Positions 9,791 through 18,419 of a DNA stretch of 64,000 bases are shown in pieces (within the stretch, counting starts at the first letter, position 1; every line of letters starts with the position of its first letter). The position numbers and the translations under genes are program-made. Under the pieces are notes generated by a model that was not told the DNA's origin, did not search any database, and saw only the letters and a list, made by a program, of their open reading frames with translations. This DNA is from Rhizobium sp. S152 (GTDB lineage: Bacteria; Pseudomonadota; Alphaproteobacteria; Rhizobiales; Rhizobiaceae). The DNA is taken from NCBI RefSeq assembly GCF_030380735.1, contig NZ_JAUDRZ010000030.1, positions 580,045 through 644,044 on the forward strand, read 5' to 3'.

Positions 9791-9799
9791 GCCGCCGAT
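9776..9799. terminator. Hairpin overlapping the aminotransferase stop codon
   Basis: A perfect 10-bp stem (ATCGGCGGCC at 9776-9785 with GGCCGCCGAT at 9790-9799) has an AGTA loop that contributes to the TAG stop. It sits between convergent genes only 18 bp apart. It has a weak T-run, so terminator function is likely but not certain. Confidence 0.6.
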
Positions 9800-9808
9800 G
9801 ATTTCATG

Positions 9809-10867
9809 CTATTTGTCGAGGTGGGGGCCGAGCAGGGATAGATCGGCCTCGCCAAGCCTGTCGCTGGCGGTGTTGCGCTGGTGCCAGTAGGGATAGAGCA
9901 GCTGCGGCAGGCTGACATCGTCGAGCCGCTTGCGCTCTTCCGCCGACAGCTTCAGGTCGGCCGCCGCCAGATTGTCCTTGAATTGCGCTTCCGTGCGGCC
10001 GCCGATGATGACCGACGTCACCGCCTGGCGACCAAGCAGCCAGGCAAGCGCCACCTGGGCTGCCGAGACGTTCCGGCTTTCAGCGACCGATACCAGCGTT
10101 TCCACGATATTCCACAGGCGGTTCTCGTCGCGGATCGGCGGTTCCGTCCAGCCGGCGAACTGGCGGGTGCCTTCGGGCGCGGCCTGGTTGCGGCGGTGCT
10201 TGCCCGACAGAAGACCGCCGGCAAGCGGGCTCCAGACCAGCACGCCCAGCCCCTGGTCGAGGCTGATCGGCAGCAGCTCGAATTCGGCGTCGCGGGCCTC
10301 CAGCGTGTAGTGGATCTGCTGGCTGACGAAGCGTTCGCGGTGCTCGCGCTCGCTGATGCCAAGCGCCTTCATGATGTGCCAGCCGGAGAAGTTGGAGCAA
10401 CCGACGTAGCGGACCTTGCCCTGCTTGACCAGCGTGTCGAGCGCTTCCAGCGTTTCCTCGAGCGGCGTCTGGCCGTCCCATTCGTGCACCTGGTAGAGAT
10501 CGATGACATCGGTCTTCATGCGCTTGAGGCTGGCTTCGCAGGCGCTGATCAGGTGGTAGCGCGAGTTGCCGGCATCGTTCGGGCCTTCGCCCATCGGGAA
10601 GCGCGCCTTGGTGGCGATTAGCGTGCCGTTCTTCCTGACGCCGCCGAGGATCTCGCCGATGATCTCCTCCGAGGCACCGGCCGAATAGACGTCTGCCGTG
10701 TCGATCAAGTTGACGCCGGCGTCGATGCACATGTCGACCAGACGGCGGGCTTCCGAGACGCCGAGGTCGCCCACGGTCTTTGCCCAGCCCTTGCCGCCGA
10801 AGGTCATGGTGCCCATGGTGAGGGTCGAAACCCTGAGGCCCGAACGGCCCAACTGACGATATTCCAT
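9809..10867 (-). CDS. Aldo/keto reductase
   Basis: NADPH-dependent (beta/alpha)8 oxidoreductase of 352 residues that reduces aldehydes or ketones; the substrate is unknown. The catalytic tetrad is visible as D56, Y61, K87 and H128 (segments LIDTADVY, ATKARFP and YQVHEW). Length and sequence resemble the YajO/Tas-like AKR group. The start at 10867 follows an excellent AGGAGGAAG site. A longer frame to 10972 reads through a Pro/Arg-rich non-conserved stretch and is rejected. Confidence 0.9.
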   Translation of the reverse strand: MEYRQLGRSGLRVSTLTMGTMTFGGKGWAKTVGDLGVSEARRLVDMCIDAGVNLIDTADVYSAGASEEIIGEILGGVRKNGTLIATKARFPMGEGPNDAGNSRYHLISACEASLKRMKTDVIDLYQVHEWDGQTPLEETLEALDTLVKQGKVRYVGCSNFSGWHIMKALGISEREHRERFVSQQIHYTLEARDAEFELLPISLDQGLGVLVWSPLAGGLLSGKHRRNQAAPEGTRQFAGWTEPPIRDENRLWNIVETLVSVAESRNVSAAQVALAWLLGRQAVTSVIIGGRTEAQFKDNLAAADLKLSAEERKRLDDVSLPQLLYPYWHQRNTASDRLGEADLSLLGPHLDK

Positions 10868-11036
10868 AAGACTTCCTCCTGTCCCGAAATCGAAAATCAA
10901 AACGCGGGCTAGAAGATAGGGGTGAGGGGAACGGGTCAAGGGGCGGACGGCGCGGCGATTGGCAAATGGCAACTGTCACAATCGTGTTAATCCAGCTGTC
11001 TAATGAACGGGCCTTCCATCACCGAGGGCATTATCC

Positions 11037-12014
11037 ATGAAGACGATCGTTTCCGCCGCAGCACTTCTCGCTGCCAGCCTCTTTGCCATCCCCGCATCCG
11101 CCGAAAACCTGGTGCTCTACACCAGCCAGCCGAACGAGGATGCGCAGGCAACCGTCGATGGCTTCATGGCCGCCAATCCCGATATCAAGGTCGACTGGGT
11201 GCGTGACGGCACGCCGAAGATCATGGCCAAGCTGCAGGCCGAGATCGAGGCCGGCAATCCTGTCGCCGACGTTTTGCTGATCGCCGACACGGTGACGCTG
11301 GAGCGCCTCAAGGAAGCCGGAAAGCTGATGGCCTACAAGTCGCCTGAGGCCGCCAACTACGACGCATCGCTCTACGACGCCGACGGTTACTACTATTCGA
11401 CCAAGCTGATCACGACGGGTATCATCTACAACACGTCGGCCTCGCTGAAGCCGACGAGCTGGAAGGATCTGACGAAGCCGGAAGCCAAGGGCCTCGTCAC
11501 CATGCCGAGCCCGCTGACCTCGGGTGCGGCACTCATCCACGCGCAGACACTTGCCGGCGTCGATGGTCTCGGCTGGGATTTCTACAAGGATCTGGCTGCA
11601 AACGGCGCAACCGCTGCCGGCGGTAACGGCGGTATCCTCAAGGCCGTTGCATCGGGCGAGAAGGCCTACGGCATGATCGTCGACTACATGCCAATCCGCG
11701 AGAAGGCCAAGGGCGCGCCGGTCGAGTTCGTCTTCCCGACGGAAGGCGTATCCGCCGTGACCGAGCCGGTCGGCATTCTCTCGACCGCCAAGAACGCCGA
11801 CGCCGCCAAGAAGTTTGTCGATTACGTGCTCTCGGAAAAGGGCCAGGAAGGCTTCGTCAAGCTCGGCTATATCCCGGCGCGCAACGGCATGAAGGTTCCG
11901 GAAGGTTTCCCGGCCCGCGACACAATCAAGGTGCTGCCGATCAACGCTGCCTCCGCGCTGAAGAACACCGATGCCGACCTGAAGACCTTCTCGGGCATCT
12001 ACGGCTCGAACTGA
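11037..12014 (+). CDS. ABC transporter periplasmic substrate-binding protein (Fe3+/phosphonate class)
   Basis: Secreted binding protein of 325 residues. A Sec signal peptide with cleavage after ASA (A22) precedes a type II periplasmic-binding fold beginning ENLVLYTSQPNEDAQ, as in the SBP_bac_6/13 group. Family members bind Fe3+, 2-aminoethylphosphonate or phosphorylated sugars. The paired tyrosines of true FbpA iron sites are not obvious at the expected position, so the ligand is left open. It is the first gene of a three-gene importer with a fused permease and an ATPase downstream. A strong hairpin follows inside the start of the next gene. Confidence 0.85.
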   Translation: MKTIVSAAALLAASLFAIPASAENLVLYTSQPNEDAQATVDGFMAANPDIKVDWVRDGTPKIMAKLQAEIEAGNPVADVLLIADTVTLERLKEAGKLMAYKSPEAANYDASLYDADGYYYSTKLITTGIIYNTSASLKPTSWKDLTKPEAKGLVTMPSPLTSGAALIHAQTLAGVDGLGWDFYKDLAANGATAAGGNGGILKAVASGEKAYGMIVDYMPIREKAKGAPVEFVFPTEGVSAVTEPVGILSTAKNADAAKKFVDYVLSEKGQEGFVKLGYIPARNGMKVPEGFPARDTIKVLPINAASALKNTDADLKTFSGIYGSN

Positions 12015-12024
12015 TCTCATCTCG

Positions 12025-13719
12025 ATGTACGGATATGTGCGTCCAGGAAACAGCCAGCCCGTCTGGCTGTTTCCTGTTATCGTTCTGATCGTTCTCATCC
12101 TCAGCGTGCTGCCGCTTGCGCGGCTGGCGATGACGGGTGTCGCCGCACTCGCCAATGGCGGCGCCATTGCCGTTCTGTCCGATCCGGCGCTCTGGTCGGC
12201 GACTTATTACACGCTGGTGACCGCCGTCCTCGGGACGATCATCTCGCTTGCGATCGGCTGCGCCTTCTCCTTCCTGCTGACGCTCACCGATATCAGGGCC
12301 AAAGGGCTGATCAGCTTTCTCTTCGTGCTGCCGATGATGATCCCGCCGCAGGTGACGGCACTTGCCTGGGTGCAGATGTCGGGGCCGTCGAGCCCGCTTC
12401 TGAAGGCGTTGCATATCGCGCCGCCGCTGGGCTCGCCGCAGCCGCTCTATTCGATCGGCGGCATTGCGCTGCTCTACGGCGTGCAGCATGCGCCGTTGGT
12501 CTATCTGGCGCTGCGCGCCAGCCTGATGTCGCTGCCGCGCGACGGGGTCGAGGCGGCGCGTCTTTCGGGGGCGTCCAGTTTCCGGGTGTTTCGCGACATC
12601 ATCCTGCCGCTGTCGCTGCCGGGGATCATTGCGGGGGCGGCGATCTCGTTCGTCTCCTGCACCGGCAATTTCGGCATTCCAGCCATTCTCGGCATCCCGG
12701 CGTCGATCTACACGCTGCCGACGCTGATTTTCACCAAGTTCTCGGCCTTCACCAGCCGCACCTTCGGCGATGTCGCGCTGCTCTCGGCGATCATCGCGAT
12801 CATCTCGGTGGCGGGGCTTGCGATCCAGGACCGCGCGCTGCGCGGGCGCGATTACCGCGTGCTCGGTTTTTCGGGCGCGACAGCGACCTTCGAGCTCGGA
12901 TACTGGAAGCTCCTGTTTGCGCCGGTGCTCTGGATCCTCATCTTCTTCATGCTGGCCGCACCCTTTTTCGCGCTGCTCGCGGGCGCGCTGGTGCCGGCCT
13001 ATGGCGTGCCGCTGACCTTCAAGACGATGACATTCCACGCCTTCTCCGAGATCCTGTTCAGGCAGGCGGTGACGCGCACGGCCTTCGTCAATTCGCTGTC
13101 GCTGGCGGCGGGAACCGCCTTGTGTCTCCTTGTGGTGACCGTGCTTGCCGCCTATGCGCTGACGCGGCGCAGGGACCTGTTCGGGCGCGTCGTCGCCAGC
13201 GTTATCGAGATTCCGTATTCGCTGCCTGGGATCGTCGTTGCGGTGTCGTTCATCCTCGTCTTCGCGGCACCGATCCCGCTGATCAACGTGACGATCTACG
13301 GCACGGTCTGGATCATCCTGATCGCCTATCTTTCGAGCTTCTTCGCTGTCAGCCTCAAGCCTGTCGTCAGCGCCTTCCACCAGCTCGATCCGGCGCTGGA
13401 AGAGGCGGCGCGGCTGTCGGGGGCGGGGTTCTTCCGGAGGCTGAAGGATATCATCGTGCCGCTGATCGCGCCGGCGGCCGGCGCCTCGGTGATCCTCGTC
13501 TTTTTGATCGCCTGCAACGAGCTCACCATCTCGGCGCTGCTCTGGTCGGCGGGCACGCAGACGCTCGGCGTTGCTATCTACAATCTCGATGACAGCGGCA
13601 GCTCCGATCTCGCTTCGGCGCTGTCGGTGCTCGTCGTTCTCATGGTCGTTTTCATGATGCTGCTTCTGGAACTGATGGCAAAGCGGCTGCCGAAGGGAGT
13701 TGTGCCGTGGCGAAACTGA
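12025..13719 (+). CDS. ABC transporter permease, fused two-domain (FbpB/ThiP-like)
   Basis: Inner-membrane permease of 564 residues with about twelve helices formed by two tandem binding-protein-dependent transport domains. Each half carries an EAA coupling motif, EAARLSGASSFRVFRD and EEAARLSGAGFFRRLKD. The fused arrangement is the rule for Fe3+ and related importers. The ATG at 12025 has no clear Shine-Dalgarno, and codons 7-17 form a 13-bp-stem hairpin that could limit translation. It lies 10 bp after the binding-protein gene and overlaps the ATPase gene by 13 bp, so the three form one operon. Confidence 0.88.
   Translation: MYGYVRPGNSQPVWLFPVIVLIVLILSVLPLARLAMTGVAALANGGAIAVLSDPALWSATYYTLVTAVLGTIISLAIGCAFSFLLTLTDIRAKGLISFLFVLPMMIPPQVTALAWVQMSGPSSPLLKALHIAPPLGSPQPLYSIGGIALLYGVQHAPLVYLALRASLMSLPRDGVEAARLSGASSFRVFRDIILPLSLPGIIAGAAISFVSCTGNFGIPAILGIPASIYTLPTLIFTKFSAFTSRTFGDVALLSAIIAIISVAGLAIQDRALRGRDYRVLGFSGATATFELGYWKLLFAPVLWILIFFMLAAPFFALLAGALVPAYGVPLTFKTMTFHAFSEILFRQAVTRTAFVNSLSLAAGTALCLLVVTVLAAYALTRRRDLFGRVVASVIEIPYSLPGIVVAVSFILVFAAPIPLINVTIYGTVWIILIAYLSSFFAVSLKPVVSAFHQLDPALEEAARLSGAGFFRRLKDIIVPLIAPAAGASVILVFLIACNELTISALLWSAGTQTLGVAIYNLDDSGSSDLASALSVLVVLMVVFMMLLLELMAKRLPKGVVPWRN
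12045..12075 (+). promoter_or_regulatory. Perfect 13-bp-stem hairpin at the start of the permease gene
   Basis: AGGAAACAGCCAG (12045-12057) pairs perfectly with CTGGCTGTTTCCT (12063-12075) around a 5-nt loop. It has no T-run. Its position after the binding-protein gene fits a 3'-end stabiliser or attenuator that keeps binding-protein mRNA in excess of permease mRNA. Confidence 0.7.
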
Positions 13720-14735
13720 TCCTCAATCGCGTCGCCAAGGATTTCGGCACCGGCCGCGCTGCCGTCTCCGATCTCTCGCTCGACGTGCGCGAAGGCGGCT
13801 TCCTGGCGCTGCTCGGGCCATCCGGTTGCGGCAAGACAACGGTGCTTCGCATGATCGCCGGCTTCGAGACGCCGACGGATGGGTCGCTGCATCTCGGCGA
13901 ACGGCTGCTCGCCGACGCCTCGCAATCGCTGCCGCCGGAAAGGCGCAACATGGCGATGGTGTTCCAGTCCTATGCGCTCTGGCCGCATATGAGCGTTGCC
14001 GACAATGTCGGCTATCCGCTGAAGGTGCGCGGGATCTCGGGCGAGGCCTATCGAAAGAAGGTCGGTGAGGCGCTGTCGACCGTCAGGCTAGAGGCCTATG
14101 CAGAGCGGCGTCCGGCCGATCTCTCCGGCGGGCAGCGGCAGCGCGTGGCGCTGGCGCGCTGCCTCGTGACGTCGCCCGACGTGGTGCTGCTCGACGAGCC
14201 GCTCGCCAATCTCGATCGGCACCTGAAGCAGGAGATGGAGGAGACGTTTCGCGAGTTCCACCAGCGCTCCGGCGCGACGATGGTCTATGTCACACACGAC
14301 CAGAGTGAGGCGATGGCGCTGGCGACGGATGTCGCGGTGATGTCGGAAGGGCAGCTGCTGCAGGTGGCGCCGCCGGACGATATTTATGCGCGACCGGAGG
14401 GGCGGATCGTCGGCGGGCTGATCGGGCGCGGGGCGATCCTTTCGCTGAGGTCTCCTGATGGTGACGTCAGGCGGCTCGACTGGATGGCGGTCGAGCCGCT
14501 GTTCGCAGACGAGGGTGCCTCGTCGTCTCGGTCGGATATTCTGATCCGGCAGGAGGATGTCGTTCTCGGCGGCGAGGGGATCGCGGCGACGGTCGAATCC
14601 GTGCTCTACGAAGGTGAGCGCTACGCAGCGCGGCTCAGGCTTGCGGATGGGCAGATCCTCAGGGCTTTCAGCCGGTCGAGGCTTGCCGTCGGCGACGAGG
14701 TCCGCGCCATCGTGCGCGGCGCCTGGCGGCTATGA
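13707..14735 (+). CDS. ABC transporter ATP-binding protein (FbpC/PotA-like)
   Basis: Cytoplasmic ATPase subunit of 342 residues for the upstream permease. Seen: Walker A GPSGCGKT at 37-44, the signature LSGGQRQR, Walker B VVLLDEPLANLD and the switch histidine in YVTHDQ. A C-terminal TOBE-like regulatory region follows from about residue 230. The start is GTG 13707 inside the end of the permease gene, with AAGGGAG upstream, which indicates translational coupling. The subunit organisation (one fused permease, one long ATPase) matches Fe3+, phosphonate and polyamine-type importers. Confidence 0.92.
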   Translation: MAKLILNRVAKDFGTGRAAVSDLSLDVREGGFLALLGPSGCGKTTVLRMIAGFETPTDGSLHLGERLLADASQSLPPERRNMAMVFQSYALWPHMSVADNVGYPLKVRGISGEAYRKKVGEALSTVRLEAYAERRPADLSGGQRQRVALARCLVTSPDVVLLDEPLANLDRHLKQEMEETFREFHQRSGATMVYVTHDQSEAMALATDVAVMSEGQLLQVAPPDDIYARPEGRIVGGLIGRGAILSLRSPDGDVRRLDWMAVEPLFADEGASSSRSDILIRQEDVVLGGEGIAATVESVLYEGERYAARLRLADGQILRAFSRSRLAVGDEVRAIVRGAWRL

Positions 14736-14805
14736 TCGGTAAAGCGGGCTTTTCGAAGCGGGATTTGCTGGCTAGTGTTGGCGCAAGACCAACCGGAAGT
14801 GCCTG

Positions 14806-15915
14806 ATGTCTTTACGCATTGCCACCTTCAACGTCGAAAACCTCATGACGCGGTTCGACTTCACCGGATTTCGAAACCAGCTGCGCCAGGACCGGGTGAT
14901 CAAGCTCTTCGAGGTCAGAAGCGAGGGCGTCTACCAGCAGCTGGAGCAGGCCCGCGTCATCGCCTCCACCGACGATACCAGGCAGATGACGGCGCTCGCC
15001 ATCGCCGATGCGGATGCCGATATCCTCTGCCTGCAGGAGATCGACAACATGGAGGCGCTGCAGGCCTTCGAATACGGCTATCTTTTCCGCATGGTCGGCA
15101 ACGGCTACCGGCAAAAGTATCTGGTCGAAGGTAATGACAGCCGCGGCATCGACGTCGCGGTGCTGATGCGCGAGGAAACCCGCGACGGACAGAAGATCGA
15201 ACTCGTCGAGATCAAGAGCCACGCGATGAGCACCTATCGCGAATTCGGTCTCTTCAACGACGAGCTGGCGCAGAACGCCCATATCGACGACAAGATCTTC
15301 AAGCGCGACTGCCTGGAGGTTGATCTCAGGATCGGCGGCGTCCCCATGACGCTTTACGTCGTGCACTTCAAGTCGATGGGTGGGCCGCGCGAGGGCGTGG
15401 ACGGCCGGCGCTATACCATGCCGATTCGCCGCGCCGAGGCGAGGGCGGTTCGGCGGATCATCGAGGATCGCTTCGGGGCTGGAAACACGGATGGCAAGCG
15501 CTTCGTCATCTGCGGTGACATGAACGACTACCAGGAGCGCGTCGACGTGATCGGGCGGCGGCGGACCGGCTATTCGTTCAAACATGAGGACGAGAGCGAA
15601 AGCGCGCTCGACGAACTCAGCCGCGACGGCTTCGCGGAGAACGTCGTGCGGCGTCGCGATCCCCTCGATCGCTGGACGCTTTATCACGCGCGGGGACCGG
15701 AGGAGCAGTGGCTGTGCCAGCTCGATTATATCTGGCTCTCGCCGGCGCTGGCGCGGACCAATGCCGGGCGCCTGCCGGAGATCATCCGCAACGGCCAGCC
15801 CTTTCGCACGGTGTTTCCGCCGGGCCAGGCGGTCGAGCGTTATCCTCGCACCGGCTGGGACCGGCCGAAAGCGTCGGATCATTGCCCTGTCGTGATGGAA
15901 CTCGATTTGAAATGA
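14806..15915 (+). CDS. Endonuclease/exonuclease/phosphatase-family protein
   Basis: Metal-dependent phosphoesterase fold (DNase I-like) of 369 residues. Seen: the N-terminal IATFNVENL motif, a catalytic glutamate in LCLQEIDN, GDMND near residue 240 and the C-terminal SDHCPVVMELDL, where the Asp-His pair completes the active site. The substrate could be nucleic acid, a phospholipid or an inositol phosphate. There is no signal peptide, so it is probably cytoplasmic. Its stop overlaps the start of a NUDIX hydrolase gene (ATGA), so the two are co-translated. GGAAG precedes the ATG. Confidence 0.85.
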   Translation: MSLRIATFNVENLMTRFDFTGFRNQLRQDRVIKLFEVRSEGVYQQLEQARVIASTDDTRQMTALAIADADADILCLQEIDNMEALQAFEYGYLFRMVGNGYRQKYLVEGNDSRGIDVAVLMREETRDGQKIELVEIKSHAMSTYREFGLFNDELAQNAHIDDKIFKRDCLEVDLRIGGVPMTLYVVHFKSMGGPREGVDGRRYTMPIRRAEARAVRRIIEDRFGAGNTDGKRFVICGDMNDYQERVDVIGRRRTGYSFKHEDESESALDELSRDGFAENVVRRRDPLDRWTLYHARGPEEQWLCQLDYIWLSPALARTNAGRLPEIIRNGQPFRTVFPPGQAVERYPRTGWDRPKASDHCPVVMELDLK

Positions 15916-16667
15916 GTGGATTTGAGATGGATTGTTCAGAGGGTTTCGCCGGCTGGCCGCCGGAGCAGACCGTTTTTCCGGTCGCGGGTCTAGACCTCAA
16001 GGTCTTGCCGGGCCGGCACCCCCTTCACCTGTCCGACGAGGCCGCGATCCGGGAAAACTGGGCGAAGGAGACGGCCGCCAACCCGGCGCTGTTCGACGGC
16101 GAGATGATCTTCCAGAAGCGGCTGGCGCTGAGCGAAAAGGGGATATCGGGCGAAGCGCATGTCATCCCCTTTTCCTGCTTCATGTGGTGGCGCCGGCAGG
16201 CGGACCGGCGTGGCGGCATTCATCTCTTTGCCTATCCCGTCATCGCCACCAATGACGGGGCGCTGGTGGCGATCCGCATGGGCGCGCATACGGCCAATCC
16301 CGGCCAGGTCTATTTCGCCGCCGGTTCGCTCGAACCGATGGATGTGGCGGACGGGCGCTGCGACGTGGAGGCCAACATGCGCCGCGAGGTGCTGGAGGAA
16401 ACCGGGCTGGATCTCAGGGACGCGACTGTCGGCGATAGTTACTATGCCAGCCGCGTGCGGCGCACCGTGACGGTGCTGCGGCTGTTTCGCTTCGACCTTA
16501 GCGCCGACGAGATCGTCGAGAAGATCCATGCACACATGCTGGTTGCCGAGGACGACGAGATTGCCGGGCCGGTTGTGATCCGTTCGGCCGACCACTCGGC
16601 GCAGCCCTATAACATCGCCATGCTTCCCGTCATCGACTGGTATTTCGCGGAGAATGGCGTCGCTTAA
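15912..16667 (+). CDS. NUDIX hydrolase
   Basis: Protein of 251 residues with a NUDIX domain in its C-terminal half. The helix of the NUDIX box is clear (REVLEETGL), but the upstream half is stretched: the glutamate expected eight residues before REV is not there, and a GSLEP turn lies further upstream with two extra residues. Such enzymes hydrolyse nucleoside diphosphates linked to another moiety; no substrate can be assigned. ATG 15912 overlaps the preceding stop (ATGA). A second in-frame ATG at 15927 is also possible. It probably forms a two-gene unit with the phosphoesterase upstream. Confidence 0.8.
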   Translation: MSGFEMDCSEGFAGWPPEQTVFPVAGLDLKVLPGRHPLHLSDEAAIRENWAKETAANPALFDGEMIFQKRLALSEKGISGEAHVIPFSCFMWWRRQADRRGGIHLFAYPVIATNDGALVAIRMGAHTANPGQVYFAAGSLEPMDVADGRCDVEANMRREVLEETGLDLRDATVGDSYYASRVRRTVTVLRLFRFDLSADEIVEKIHAHMLVAEDDEIAGPVVIRSADHSAQPYNIAMLPVIDWYFAENGVA

Positions 16668-16732
16668 CGCCTTGCGCTCGGTTCTCCGGTCGGGCAGTTT
16701 GGCGTCACGAGGACCGAGACCAGGAGGAAGAT

Positions 16733-17644
16733 GTGGCGCGCAGCTACAGCGTCTATGACGTATTCACCGACCGCAAGCTCGCCGGCAACCCGCTCGCCAT
16801 CATCTACGATGCCGATGACCTGAGCGACGAGGCGATGCAGTGCATCGCCAAGGAGATGAACCTTTCCGAGACCGTCTTCGTGCAGCGCCCGGGCAATCCC
16901 GCCTATGTCGCCAGAATCAGAATTTTCACGCCTGGCCGCGAGTTGCCCTTCGCCGGGCATCCGACCGTCGGGACGGCGATCGCGCTCGCCGAGCAAGCGC
17001 ATGGCGGCTCGACGCTCGATCTGGTGTCGGTGCTTGAGGAGAATATCGGGCCGGTGCGCTGCGCGGTCAGGCTGGCGGAAGGCGAGGCGAGCTTCGCCGA
17101 ATTCGACCTGCCGCGCAAATCGCAGCAGATCAACATGCCGCTCGACCGGCTGGGAATCGCCAATGCGCTGTCGCTGAAAGTGACCGAGATCGGCTTCGAA
17201 AATCATGTTCCGTCGCTTTGGAGTGCTGGGGTGCCGTTCCTGATGATCCCGGTGCACGATGTCGGCGCGGCGCAGCGTCTCGATTTCGACCCGCAGCTCT
17301 GGGAGGAGACGGTGCCGTTCGTCGATGGCGCGCTGGCCTCGGCCTATGTCTATTGTCGCGGCGGCGTGAACCATGTCGCCAAGTTCCATGCGCGGATGTT
17401 TGCGAGCGGCATGGGGATCGTCGAGGATCCGGCGACGGGCTCGGCGGTGGCGGCCTTGTCCGGTGCGATCAACCATTTCGACAAGCTCACCGATGGCCAC
17501 CACGGAGTGATGGTGGAGCAGGGCGTGGAGATGGGCCGGCCATCCTTCATTCACCTGCACATGGATATCGAGGGCGGGGCGATCGCCAATGCCCGGATCG
17601 GCGGCAAGGCCGTGCGCGTCGCCAGCGGCACGTTGGAGCTTTGA
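16733..17644 (+). CDS. PhzF-family isomerase
   Basis: Protein of 303 residues with the two-lobed diaminopimelate-epimerase fold of PhzF. The catalytic glutamate is E46 in NLSETVFV, and the family patterns FAGHPTVGTA and EDPATGSAVAAL are present. In phenazine producers PhzF isomerises dihydro-3-hydroxyanthranilate, but no other phenazine genes are here, so an undefined isomerase or epimerase role is more likely. The GTG start at 16733 has an excellent AGGAGGAAG site; the ATG two bases earlier is out of frame. Confidence 0.87.
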   Translation: MARSYSVYDVFTDRKLAGNPLAIIYDADDLSDEAMQCIAKEMNLSETVFVQRPGNPAYVARIRIFTPGRELPFAGHPTVGTAIALAEQAHGGSTLDLVSVLEENIGPVRCAVRLAEGEASFAEFDLPRKSQQINMPLDRLGIANALSLKVTEIGFENHVPSLWSAGVPFLMIPVHDVGAAQRLDFDPQLWEETVPFVDGALASAYVYCRGGVNHVAKFHARMFASGMGIVEDPATGSAVAALSGAINHFDKLTDGHHGVMVEQGVEMGRPSFIHLHMDIEGGAIANARIGGKAVRVASGTLEL

Positions 17645-17674
17645 TTTCATTGATTTTCGGCGTTGCACAAAAAA

Positions 17675-17699
17675 CTTCGAAATTATTCGAAGATTTTTT
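17675..17699 (+). terminator. AT-rich terminator after the PhzF-like gene
   Basis: A perfect 7-bp stem CTTCGAA (17675-17681) and TTCGAAG (17686-17692) with a 4-nt loop is followed by ATTTTTT. Confidence 0.75.
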
Positions 17700-17709
17700 G
17701 GAGAGGCGC

Positions 17710-17738
17710 TAGACAAGCCGAACGATCCTGTTTATACG
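17710..17738 (+). promoter_or_regulatory. Candidate sigma-70 promoter of tRNA-Lys
   Basis: TAGACA (17710-17715) and TATACG (17733-17738) are separated by 17 bp and end 33 bp before the tRNA, the expected place for its promoter. Confidence 0.55.
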
Positions 17739-17771
17739 CCCCCTCACACCACGCAAACAAGCGCGGCGGAC

Positions 17772-17847
<76 letters not shown>

Positions 17848-18050
17848 TTTTCTTCCTGAAAATAATATCTTACGCTGATTGGATAAATCAGAACCTGAAG
17901 CTTGATATCGTCGATTTGTGACCGTTGGATCACAGGCGATCCTTGCCGGTTTTTTCATTTTCGACGCCCTGCTTGAACACGAATCGCCGCTTGATCGCGG
18001 GTGCCGATGTGGCAAAGAATAGTGTTCGGGCTGATGGTGGAGTAACAGTG

Positions 18051-18230
18051 ATGAAGACGATCTTGGCGGTTCTGACTGCATTGACGCTTGCCGGATGTAC
18101 GACGACAGTTCCGCCAATGGAGCCGATACCGGGAAGCCTTACCTATGGCCGCGTCGTGCATTCTCCCTATCGACCGGGAACGGTGGTCAAGCACACGTTT
18201 CTCGGAAAGTTGACGGAACGCTCAAACTAA
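18051..18230 (+). CDS. Small lipoprotein
   Basis: Predicted lipoprotein of 59 residues. A short signal peptide ends in a lipobox LAGC, with the lipidated cysteine at about residue 18, followed by a Thr/Pro-rich mature chain that includes a TYGRVVHSPYRPGTVV segment. The mature protein is only about 40 residues. ATG 18051 has GGAG upstream. It lies alone after tRNA-Lys and I do not recognise the family. Confidence 0.65.
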   Translation: MKTILAVLTALTLAGCTTTVPPMEPIPGSLTYGRVVHSPYRPGTVVKHTFLGKLTERSN

Positions 18231-18419
18231 CCTCGCAGCGGACCGGTCCGGACTTTCTCGTCGAGTGACGTTTTCCGCTTCCTACGGGAATGCCGAGCCT
18301 CGCGGGTCCGTTTGAGCAACTTGCGCAAGAGCCAACCAACGGCAAATCTTGCGTTAATTGAAAATCGTTTGGAACCTATCGCTCACATATTCGTTATTGC
18401 GATGTGAGGAGGAGTATAT

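Noticed and set aside
11941..13380. 479-aa open frame antisense to the ABC permease
   Set aside because: Composition is dominated by Arg, Asp, Gln and His, as expected from the reverse complement of a hydrophobic membrane protein.
16733..17644. Phenazine biosynthesis locus
   Set aside because: Only a PhzF-like protein is present; none of phzABCDEG is nearby.
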